The notes beneath the pieces were generated by a model. It did no database searches. It had not been told where the DNA came from and saw only the letters and a list, made by a program, of their open reading frames with translations. Shown in pieces: positions 1-11,900 of a stretch of DNA of 64,000 nucleotides. This DNA is from Periplaneta americana (lineage: Eukaryota; Arthropoda; Insecta; Blattodea; Blattidae): positions 176,788,488-176,852,487 of the forward strand of contig NC_091120.1 of assembly GCF_040183065.1 (NCBI RefSeq). Direction: 5' to 3'. Made by a program: the position numbers and the translations under genes. Every line of letters starts with the position of its first letter. Position 1 is the stretch's first letter.

Positions 1-491
1 TGTGGCGCAGACATACACTTTCCGCTGAGCATTCCTTTAATCGGATCAGGTAGTGATTCGAGTCTGCTGACGTCCGCGTATCTTTTAAAATAAGTTCTAA
101 TTTGTTGTTGTTTAATCTCTCTTTTATGTTAATATATCTCTCTTTCTTCGGCTCTTTTTTTTGTGTTGCTTAAGGTGCTACATTAGCTGACAGATTTTTT
201 TCTAGTTTTGAAATTCATAATATATGTGGAAAGCCGTATTAGTTTTATGTCATTGATCAAATTAACAACATTCAATCTAACTGCAAAATTAACGCAGAAG
301 TAAAGCTTTTCAGTAGCTAAAGTAAACATTTATACTTTAATTCTCCTTGGAACTCTCGTTTAATCGCAAACAGGATTTGTCAGTTATTATTCTAATTGGT
401 GTAGTTAACGTAAAATATATTAAGGGAGCTTCAGAATGAAACAAAAGAAACGTGGGCTATCCATGGGATAAAGTTTACTGTCCAACATAAT
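1..491. other. No recognised feature; upstream flank of TMEM33 exons
   Basis: AT-rich sequence with no convincing exon. The missing N-terminal TMEM33 exon should end in splice phase 2, and I could not find a matching membrane-segment exon here. It probably lies upstream of the window. Confidence 0.4.
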
Positions 492-1150
492 TTATTCAGA
501 TTCTTCACCGGACAGGATTGTGATTATTGTGTTAAAGGGTGTCAGTATTTGAACTGCCTCTTCTAAAACGCGCCACTCTTGCTCTGTAATAAAAATATAA
601 GTGGATATCAACTTAAGGATAATTGTAATTATATTATTACCAGATATTTCTTTAGTTTCATTCAGAAATATTTTAATCCAAACAGTAAAATATAACTCAA
701 GTTGTCTAAACAGTAAAATATAACTCAAGTTGTCTTGTAAATATTTCATTTGTTTTTTATTGCCTCGAAAGTTACGTTTTAGAGAAATTTCAAGACTTTT
801 TCATAGACTGTGAGCGTTTGGGAACAATAGCACTAAAACAATTTAAAAATAAATCGTATCAAATGTTTTGCGTAATTGTTTTCATCAAGTTCGCGATTGT
901 GCAATCACTTCAAATGGTCTAATAAATTCGAAGTTCCACCACCCTTAGAGTAAATTCGCCCACAAAGTTTACAGTGTGCGACTTTATTATTACCTTCAAC
1001 TAAATTAAAGAATTTCCATGCGACGGATATCCGATTTGGTGCCATTTTATTCCACTCACAACTATCGTCAGTCCGTGCGCGCCGGTCGTCCTTGAGCTCA
1101 AGGCGCTTCTCTCCGAACCCCCGCACCCCTCCGTATGTCCCCTGTTCCAC
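492..1150 (-). pseudogene. hAT (zf-BED) transposase relic
   Basis: Two pieces of a hAT-type transposase read on the minus strand. Around 1045-905 the frame starts with an ATG and gives a BED zinc finger: aromatic residues, then a CKLCG knuckle and an SNLLDHLK helix, followed directly by a stop where the family normally continues. At 749-492 a second piece contains an EQEWRVLEEAVQIL stretch and LSGE, typical of the middle of ZBED-like hAT transposases. The region expected between the two pieces is absent, so this is an internally deleted, dead copy. It directly abuts the R2-like LINE end on its right. The family call rests on motif recognition only. Confidence 0.65.
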
Positions 1151-1164
1151 CTACGGTAGTATTG

Positions 1165-2160
1165 GAGATCACCGGTGGAGAGCTTTATTCATAATCTCCG
1201 ATTTCTCCGCGGTAGTAGTCATTCCGATGAGCAGCACTGCTATCAACTGGTCAGGTCGTAAAATTCGTAAACACTTAAGAAATGACGCATTCCACACTTG
1301 GACAAACCATACCTTGCGTGGTAAAGGGGTTGTCGTATATAGTGATCTCCCCAAGGCTAACTCATGGGTAAGCAATCGAAAGGGCCTATCTTCCTCAGAA
1401 TGGACCAATGCTTTAAAAATGTCAAGCAATATTTCTGCGGTTCGCGCAATACTGGGCACAACTCTAAGCACAACCCGCTGCCGTCATCCAGACTGTAGCG
1501 AGCTTGAAACACTTGGACACGTGCTTGGACAATGGCCTAAAAGCGAGCTGCTGATCAATGCTAGACATCATCGTGTATGACATGCTTTGGCGACATTGTT
1601 AAAAACTTTAAATTGGGAGATTCATGTGGAAGTACATTGTGTATCATCAGATAGTTCTTTCAGATGGGCAGACATTATTGCTATTAACGGACGCTTGAAA
1701 TGGGCTCTTGTTCTTGACCCTACTATCCGTTTCGAAAGGAACCTAAATCAGGCCACCGAAGTTGATATTGAGAAAAAGTCTATATATGAACCTTGTCTGC
1801 CTTATCTTTCTCAAAAGTACAACGACCCTCTTAAACAGTGGTCTGTCATTGGTTTGCTGTTTGGCAGTAGAGGTTCTATTACAAAATTCACATGGAATTA
1901 TCTTAAGGAACTTCACATTCCTTTTGATTATGTAATGTCTATTCTTATAAATATTATCGAGGATTCTCTTCAAATATTACATCATCATCTCTATTTCAAT
2001 TAATCCATTTATATATTTGCCTTCAACAATTAACTTTCTTTTTTCTTTAATGTTTCAAATATCACATTATATTATACATGTTTATTGTATTCAGGACTCT
2101 TGTGGTCACTCAAATTCTTTGAGCTGATGTCTTTAATGAATAAATAAAATAAAATACATA
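1165..2160 (+). pseudogene. R2-like LINE 3' end with RLE endonuclease domain (copy 1)
   Basis: C-terminal part of a non-LTR retrotransposon ORF, readable in one frame to the stop at 2003 and broken by a single TGA at 1578-1580, where the family has Arg. A zinc-knuckle region (CRHPDC, then ETLGHVLGQ) precedes a restriction-like endonuclease region with ADIIAINGRLK and LDPTIRFE. The last knuckle cysteine is replaced by Trp (GQWP). The 3' tail ends in an A-rich AATAAATAAAATAAAATA stretch near 2136-2156. This places it with LINEs using a C-terminal restriction-like endonuclease (R2-type) rather than an AP endonuclease. It is 5' truncated, and a second copy lies at 7880-8906. Confidence 0.75.
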
Positions 2161-2173
2161 TTTATGTTTTCAG

Positions 2174-2355
2174 AAATCCTTACAATGCTTACTACAAGGC
2201 ATTGATGTCAAATGCAGCTACAAGTGCACTCCGCCTGCATCAGCGTATTCCAAGAGTGACGTTGAGCCGGGAGTTCCTCTCACTTCTACTTCTGGAAGAC
2301 AGTTGCCATTATCTCTTTTACTCTCTTATCTTTCTCTACGTAACACCTGTGACTT
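2174..2355 (+). CDS. TMEM33 exon (first visible)
   Basis: Acceptor TTTTCAG at 2167-2173. The first base completes a codon begun in an unseen upstream exon (phase 2), then NPYNAYYKALMSN, SALRLHQR and LEDSCHYLFYSLIF follow. The donor at 2356 (GTATCC) is weak but gives the only phase that continues correctly into the next exon. Confidence 0.88.
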
Positions 2356-5300
2356 GTATCCTTTTTGCGCCCTCACTGTTATGAGGCTATATATTATTAT
2401 AACAAAGTTACTTCTCTATTTTAGTTCTTTATTTATTTAGTTATTTAACGATGCTGTATCAACTACAGTACTACGTTATTTAGGGTCGATGAGGTTGGTG
2501 ATAGATGGTAATTGGCGGGATTAGGCCGAGGATTTGTTATAGATTAGCTGACCATCTTTACCAAGCAACAACACAAAGCAAATCAGCAGTGAAATTTTAA
2601 GATCAATGAAACGTATTGCAGACATCTCCACATATATACAGCTCACTATCTGAAGAAGGCAAGTCCAGTGCAAATTACTACATTCCATCAACAATGGAAA
2701 CATATTGTAAATTTTTGATACTGAACAACAATGTAATTTTATTATCTCAACAATAACTCTTCACTTTCTACAATTTAATTTCACTCCCTTCAACAATGGG
2801 ATTTGCCCTCCGCACAGCAACACAGCGTTCGTTATTGCACTCCACTGACGACAATGACAATTTACTTGGACTATTACGAACAACAATGAACTGTTAATCT
2901 TAACTAATATTCACAAAGCACTATTTACAACACAGAACTGTCAGTTGTCAGTTCACAGCTCGTTTGTATTGGCTAGTTCTTCTAGCTCAGTCACTCGCGT
3001 TCACAGAATCTCGAACCCCAGACCTTCAGAGACGATCCGCTGAACTTCGAACTCAGGTCCCTCAACTGCGGTCCACTGCACTCGAACTCCGGGCTTCAGG
3101 CTCCACAGTTACGGACGCACACTCAAGTCGAACTCCGGTACACAAGACTGGCTGGCTTGCTCTGTTCACTGACTGTAACAACGCTGGCTTACTGACTGGC
3201 TGAATCAAACTGCTCAAGTTCACTCGCGTTTCTTCTTTTATAACTAAACCATAGTTACGCGAAATTTCTACGGTTGTCCAGAGATAGCTCTCTCGAATTA
3301 TCTGGATATCTCCACTTCGCTGCCGCAGTCGCTCTTTCCCCTTTCTGCCTCGGAACAGTGTGTCGCAACCTCCTCTCACGCCGCGCGCCGTCCCCAGTGC
3401 TCCGTGGAGCCCATGGCGACTCACGCGCGACCTGCTCTCTTGCGGGACGCTGGTCGTGAGTTCGAATCTCACGTCGCTGTCACAATATTTCATCTCGCAC
3501 ATATTTCATATCAAGCTTCAACACAACATAGGCTTAACTAGAGAATTTCATTAGGAGATGCCTCTCGTGCAGAAACTTTTGTGACTAACTATAGGCTGAC
3601 CACATTTGTTTATGGTCCAACTGGGGACATCGGCAATCTCAAGAAAAACCACAAACCCTTATCTAGTCACTATCCGTTGAAATGTTGCAGAAATTAAATG
3701 TAACAGTAGATACAATTATAGAACTTTGCACACTAAATTTGTAGAGTATCTTAACTTTCTGAATTAAATGAATAAACACACGTAACTCCTATACATAAGT
3801 ATGGCCACTAAGAATTCAATTTCACTACTGACACTTGTATCGAAGTCTTTCACATGATATTGTACACACTGAATTCTAACACACACATTTTACAAGTATC
3901 GGTCTGAAGAATATATCTTTTTTAAGGATATGTTCATTCCCATACAGCTCATACTAAGTTCTTCACATGAGAAATAAAAATTTGTTTTCACTTGCAACAA
4001 AGCTGTTTCAATTTTCATTCATGACTTTTCATCAATCCAGATTGAGTTCATTGTAAAAGTCTTTCAGCTGACGAATTACTGACTGAAAGACACATGATTA
4101 ATGACACTATTTTGAGAAGATTTTCAAATGGAATAGAATTTTTTTTTTAAATGTTGAAAAACATCACTCCAATTTTCACCTGTTGGTTTGTCACAAAACT
4201 TTTCATTTTTTGAACTACTAAAGTTAAAAATTGACACTGCGGCAGTTCTAATGCTTCTGCGCAACACGAATAAAGACAAAGATAGTATATCGTATGTTCT
4301 CAGAGAGTGCAGAATATCTCATACTGTGCTTGCTGGTTCTTCTGTCTCATACTGTGAACCATGAGAAATGTGCATGAATCACAGCAGTTTCATCACGATA
4401 CTTAAATATTCATGTGTAAAATATCATTGAAACAAAATCAAAATTTATGGGGACAAAAAGGAGACATTTGCTTCCAGGGGACAGTAACTCAAAACCGGGG
4501 ACTATTCCCAGAAATTGGGGACGTCTGGTCAGCCTAACTACACCTGGGCTACAAATGTCCAGTACAGTAACATATTGTATATTGTATTTGTTCATTTTTA
4601 TATCTAGCATACCGGTAGTAAGCAAAAAGAAGTTACAGTTAAATGCCAGTATAACGAACTTGAGGGGGTACTGTAATTATTTTCGTTATAGTGAAATTTC
4701 GTTACACCGAAAATTGATTAAGTTTATAGTCCTGTCGCTCTAATTTCCGGCAGCCAATCATGTTGCAGGTCGGCTACATTTAAACGTATGTGATTTGCTG
4801 ATGAAGACATTATGCATTTCGTAAGGCTCGATAAATACTTAATATAATCGCCCGCCATTTTGGCTCTTTCGTTTGCATTCACAGAAAGCACACAAGGACG
4901 TTATTTGCCACTCAATTATTTGCTGAATTACAGTGCATTTGATTTATTATCATAGGAACTGCAACATGATAATGTTTAACGGTGTGGCAAATAGATCCCT
5001 CGTGGTCTGGTAGCTCGGCAACGAAAGAACAAAAATGGCGAACGATACTACATACCTAGACTTTATAGAGCCTTGACTTCCTAAGACGTAAGCAAAGAGG
5101 AGGAGTCACGCCAGGAATAACAGCGTCACGACTATACCTATAAATTTTGTCCCATATTACGGAATAAGAGATACTGTACCTGAGTTAGGTTATACTGTAT
5201 ATCCATATTATATTGCAACTTCAATAAAAATTCGACAACTGAATAATTATTCTTGGATATTTTACAATATTTTTCATGCATCATGGCCTTGTTAGGACCA

Positions 5301-8300
5301 CGAAGATGCAACATCAATAGGAGCATCACGATCTTCATCTGCTTCTTTACTTCTTCCCTCAACAACATTTAGAAACAAACTGCCTTTGAAAGTTAGATTT
5401 TATTAAACTGCTTCATTTAAATATAAATTCAAACCACAACAATCGCGTCTATAAAAGTGCATTCAGAAAACTCACTGAAACTAAGGGTGATCAATGCCTA
5501 GCGATAACTCATTTATTTATTTTATTTAAGTAATTTTTACCTGCTTATTAGGCTTAATTTCGTTAAAATAACTTTTTTTTTGTAGCGGGATAAATTATTA
5601 TTATGTTACACTGAATAGTTTGTTACTTAGCGTTCTTAAAACTGAACATTTTTAACATGTAAATTAATTATAAAATGGCTGGGACTATAGTCGCGACGCT
5701 GTTATTCCCAGCGTGACTCCTCCTCTTTGCTTACATCTTAGGAAGTGAAGGCTCTATAAAGTCTAGGTAGGTAGTATCGTTCGCCATTTTTGTTCTTTCG
5801 TTGTTGAGCTACCATATGAGGAATCTATTTTCCACACTGTTAAACATTATCATGTCGTAGCTCCTATGATAATAAATCAAACGCCCTGTAATTCAGCAAA
5901 TAATTGAGCGGCAAATAACGTCTTTGTGTGCTTTCTGCGAACGCCAACGAAAGAGCCAAAATGGCGGGTGATTATATTAAGTATTTATCGAGCCTTAAGA
6001 AATGAATAACATCTTCATCAGCGAATCACAAGACGCACATGTTTAAATGTAGCCGACCTGCAACGCAATTGGCTGCCGGAAATTAGAGCGACAGGATTAT
6101 AAAAAATTATTTCGTTATTCGTAATAGCGACATTTCATTGTATATTAGTACCAGGCCTATATAGTAGCATTCAAAGAAAATATACCTAAACATTTGTTGT
6201 TAGAGTTCATTTATTATTGTCTGGGTTATTTGAAACATGGCATCACTAGTGCTTTTTTATTTTGTTACAAGGTCCTTTCTCTTAGACTGCCTCCATGGTC
6301 TGTTGGTCAGCATGCTGGCTTGCAGATCCAGAGGTCCTGGGTTCGATTCCCAGGCTCGGCTCTCGGTGAATTTTTCTTGAAAAAGAAAAATTACGTGGGT
6401 GTCTAGAGTCTGGAAAGTTGTATGATTATGAGTGTGATTGTGAGTGTGGGGGTTAATATTAATTAACCAATCATCAAAATATAAAATACGTCAGGACTGT
6501 CGCTGGGCTATAACTTGAACACACGTTTCAGTGTCACATTGTTGAAAAGTAACTCAGTCTGTTAGCACAACCATAAAGCATATAATAGATGCTATAGAGT
6601 TACCAACAACGAAAGAAAAATAAAAAAGGTCCTTTCTCAGAATTTATGAATATTAAAATGAACAGGGATCAGTTTTAGGTTCTTTATTGTTTCTAGTTTA
6701 TATTAATTTATCTATATTACTGGTATATTATTTTACGATGCTTTATCAACTGCCATGGTTATCTAGCTTCTGAATTAAATGAAGGTGATAATGCCAGCGA
6801 AATGAGTCTGGGGTCCAGCACCGAAAGTTACCCAGTATTTGCTCTTGATGGGTTGGGGGGAAAACCCGAGAAAAACCTTAACCAGATAACTTGTCCCAAC
6901 CAGGATTTGAACCCATGCACACTCGTTTTATAGTGAGGCATGCTAACCATTACTCCACAGCAGTGGACTTTCACGTAATCTTATTTGCAGATGATATAAG
7001 AGTGATTATCTCAAGGAATGAATACTATCACTTGATAAACACTTCTAACACAGTATTAAATCTAATGGATGTTTGGCTTAGTGCAAACAAACTAGAACTT
7101 GATAAAACCAGTGTAATCAAAATCAGATAATAGTAGCCTACTCAGTTTTCTTAGAGTACATATAGATTAAATGGAAATTATGTCAGAGAATCTACAAGCA
7201 CAAAGTTCCTTGGTGTGTAGTTAGATAATCACTTGAATTGGAAACACACATAGAATATATATTACTCCCAACTTGAGTTCTGCCTGTTGTACATTAACGG
7301 TCTTACTAATAAACCGTGTGTAGTTTTTATACGAGATTTATGCAGAATTGGGACAGAAAACTTTACTAATAAATAATGCATAAGCGATAGATGTATAAAC
7401 AGCGTGTAACAATACATGGGAATTGCTTTGCAGTAGTTATATACACGAAAGCCCTTTGTTGAAGCGTTGTATAGAGAGAAAAAAAAATGGCTGCCCTGTA
7501 ACAGCTATTTATATCGATTGTCATTTTATAATGATAGTTGCCTGGTAACAACAGAAGAACAAACCAAAGAGCACAGAATAATTAGAATAATATTGCTGTA
7601 ACTTAGGGTTGCCAGGTCTCCCATATCTTACCCATATTTTCGCCAGTCTCTCGTCTCATGTATTTGATAATAGTTTCTCCCGTAATTTATTTATTTATCT
7701 ATTTAAATGGTAAATATGAATAGTGCTATGATGCTATGAAAGTTATTCTAATTACTGGTACCGGTACATATTTTAAATGTAATCTACAATGACAAATTTT
7801 CATTAATTTTCAACTTGTTTTGTTAAAGGAAATTTCAATTTTAAAAGTTTCTGAATGAAAATTGGTGTGCTTTGCAACAAAAGGGTAAAAGAGTGATTCT
7901 TAATAAAGAGTTTCCCCCAGCAAACAGCTGGATAAGAAATCACAAAGGTCTAACCCTCTCGGAATGGATAGATGCCTTTAAAATGGTAGGCTTTGTTGCT
8001 CTGGTCTGAGCTGTACCGGGTAGAAGTCGGGATGGTACCCGCTGTAGGTGCTGTCTCAGCGAGATTGAAACTCTTTCCCATATCCTTGGCTTCTGCACCT
8101 ATAATGAGGCCCTTCGCAACATCTGTCACCATGCTGTCCGTTCTATGCTGGCCGAGGCATTGAAAGAAGTAGGGTTTACAGTCCATCAAGAGGTGCAGGG
8201 ACTAGCCACACAAGGAAGTGTTCAGCGAATTGATATCATTGCCATTAAGAACAACTCGGCATACATTCTTGATCCCACCATCAGATTTGAGACACATGCA

Positions 8301-8859
8301 GATCAACCGCATGAGGTGGAGAGTGAAAAGAAACGGATCTATGAACCAACAATCCCGTTCTATAAAGATAAATATAGCCTGTCCCACATTGATGTAATAG
8401 GTCTGATGGTGGGAGCACGAGGTACCATACCCTCCTTCTTTGCCAACAAATGTAAAAACCTGGGGCTAACACACAGCAATGTGATGGAAATAGCCATTAG
8501 TGCCCTCAAAGGATCGGTTCAGATATTGAGAAATCACTTGTATGGGTGTGATAATGGAAATTTGAAGTTATCTTAACCGATGGCTGTTGATTGGTTTAGA
8601 TATCAATGCCAAGAAATCGGTACTATTATTTTTCTTGTGGTATATGGCATTCAAATCATTCTAACCTACCTGATGATAAATTTTTTTTCCCCTTGAGTGT
8701 AAATGAGCACAAACACTACTTAGGTGTAAATTTTTCTGATATTTTGTATATTCGATTCCTTAACCGTTTCAAATGTATATCATTTTACCTTTTAGGTGTA
8801 TTTCCAAATTATGTAATACGCTTTGCCAAATCTGGCAACCTTTTCATAAGGGAAGCTAA

Positions 8860-8905
<46 letters not shown>

Positions 8906-11900
8906 GTGCTATGAGATTAATTTTAAATTACTTTTGCGTACAGTTATACTGTATATAACATGCTCCTAAAGGTAAGACATGTCAATAATGTCTTAAGGGA
9001 CAATTTTGGCATTGTTGCATTGTCCTGTATGTAACACCTGTTTGCAAATTGAATGTCAGTATACAACTTGGCCTGCTGATGTTTTTTTAAAGGGTTGTTT
9101 CCATGTTAGAAGGAAGAGTTTGACCTACTCTATGATCCACTCTCTCTTCTTAGAATTCCAATTCTTAGCTTGTCAAATACTTTTGTCACAGTAACTGAAA
9201 ACAGTATTTGTCACTAATGACATTAACGCCTACCTGCGAATTTCTCAACAACATTCTGGATTTAATGTAACTAGAACATGACTTCTTAGAAAATTTACAC
9301 TGTTGCTAAATGTCTCTATAAATGAGTTGTTTATGAAAAATTTGTCGTTATAAAAATAATGAATCACATTTGTTTAATACAGATAAAAACCATACTTCAT
9401 AATGATTCTCACTGTAGGTGAGGTGTCACAGTAACCATGTTTGCTATAACAAAGTTCAACTGTATTATATATTTTTATATAACTTTTTACTTGTTCCACA
9501 TCTCAAAGCTACATTGCTGATATAAGATCTATGGAATACAATAATAAATTGAAATGAAAATCTAACGGTTAAACAGTGAACACAACATTGGCTGGAAGGA
9601 CAAACCATAGAAAACTTAGACAAATTTTGAAACAACCTAACATTAAAATGTATAACAATATTATCTAGATATACATATTTTCTGCATAATCTAAATTTAA
9701 CACAAGAAATACTGAAATCAGAAGTAAACACTGAAATAATGAAACAATTGTCTTTAGAGACAATTAATATTAGGTACCCTCCACAAAACTGGCTTCATTT
9801 TTATACACCGATGGATCCTTGATCTCCAGAGAACAAGGTGCCGGTGCAGATGTTACGTGCTGTATCTTCTCACTTTATAGATCTCTTGGATATGGAACAA
9901 CAAGTTTTGGTGGAGAAATCATTGCAATAAGTGAAAGTCTCAGGAATCTTCTCTGCCACATCAATAAATTTAAAAATGCAGTTATATTGTCAGACTCCAA
10001 AGCAGCTATTCTATCAATAGTCTCTAGACACACACCTTCATCTCAAATAGCAGAAATAAATAAAATGCTCTCTCAACTAATAACACTCAATAAAAGAATT
10101 GTATTCCAATGGATACCATCCCATTGTGGAATCCTGGAAAACGAGAATGGGGATGCTTTAGCAAAGAAGGGCAGCACTGCTATTTACAGACCTGTTACTA
10201 AATCTACGTATTACTCTGTGAAAAGATTTATTAAATCTACATACTTAGACTTCAAGAAACAAAATTTGATAACACAATCTCAAGGGAAAAAATGGAACTC
10301 TCTGTATCATAATCCACAGTTGATTCCCGATTTACCATGCTGCATTTAGATTGGCAACAGGCCATGACTGTTTGGCCAAACATCTGCATAGAATTGGAAT
10401 ATATCAGTCTTCTAACTCAACTCAAATCAAGAAATGGATTCAGAACATCTCAAAATCTGTGCATCAGTGGTTAACCATGACAATATCTTTGAAAAATATT
10501 GGAGTGCAAGAGGTCAAATGACTTTATTGTCAAATGCCTGGCATTAGAAAACAACAACAACAACATTTTCTGCATATGCTAGAAGTGGACATCTTGTCAC
10601 AAAACCATACCTACATAGCTTTGAATTATCAGTCATTACTATGTAAAAGTTGCTGAACAGAGAACGAAACAATAGACACATTCTCATCAAATGCGAAAAC
10701 ACAAACCATTGATTGCGGGAAAAAATAAAAAGAAACAGTCACTGCAAAAAGTTCTCGAAGTAAGTGAATTTGAGATATATTTTAAAAGTTTTCGTAATTT
10801 TAACTTGTACAACCTTCGTTTCACATAAGTAATTTTAATGATTGTTCTCATGAAGGTGAACATGTGTGCATCTTTCCTTAACCTTGCTTCCAGTGGTCTT
10901 GTTGCCGGTGTTTCTGTTTGCAGTGTTGCATTCAGCAAGTTACTCTCTGACACTTTTGGACGTATGTATGAATTTTTTCTGCAGTGATATACATAATGTA
11001 ATTCTTCTGCACTTCATGGTTCTAATTACTTTCGTTTCATTTCAGACTCTGGGCCAAAATTCGTGGTGGGGAGCCAGATTACTGATATCACTGGTTGAAT
11101 TCCAGTCTCGCAATATTCTTCGCCTTGTGGCCTTTACCGAAATATTTCTCATGCCCTTCACAATTGTGCTGATATTTCTGTAAGTGCTTTAAACCTATGG
11201 ATTTATTATCTACCAGCTCAAATTGTTGTGATTTCATTTCTTAATTTTATTTTTATTTATTTAATGATTTGATAGCATGTGGATGAAAGAATTAGAAGTA
11301 GCATATATACCTCTCTTCATTGTGCCTACAATGCAACATTGATTAATTATCTGTTTGGAAGCATACTGTTATATATATGCGAAGTATTATTAATGATATA
11401 CTTGCTATTTTTCTAAACACGAGAAGGAAATACAGTGAAACCTGTTCAAGACGGAAGTGATATGGTCCTAATTTTTTTTCCGTTGTGGACAGGTTTCTGT
11501 ATTATTCAGGTGTTACATTAAAGTGGAATATTTTATCAGTTGTATACATGAAAAACAAAATGGCATGCCACAAACTACAAGGAGTACAAAATATTCCATT
11601 TAACACTACTCACATTAAATCAGCCTTCTGTCTCTTATTCCGTTGGTGAATCATTCTTGATTAAAATAGTATCGTAACTCACTCATTAATCATTAAACAC
11701 TACTAAAGTTTAATAATCTCATTCAATTTAATATCCAAAACTATACTATAATACTGTGTTGTATATGACTGCACATTATTAATTAATTGGACTAGGAGCC
11801 ATCCATTAGAAGCTTTGAATTCTGCTTTATGTAATTTCTTTCCCAGTACAATGGCTTGCTTTGCAGAATAGATTTAGAGATTGACATGTTCTTTGAAAGG

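Noticed and set aside
2964..3502. Overlapping frames on both strands in the GC-rich island
   Set aside because: They are low-complexity Ser/Arg/Leu-rich translations with no recognisable motif, and they arise from base composition.
6283..6360. A functional tRNA gene
   Set aside because: A-box and B-box are present, but the homology continues into a SINE body and no clean acceptor stem is formed.
10866..11183. A single 105-aa membrane protein at 10866-11183
   Set aside because: It is two TMEM33 exons plus the short intron between them read through. GT/AG sites and the family alignment show the intron.
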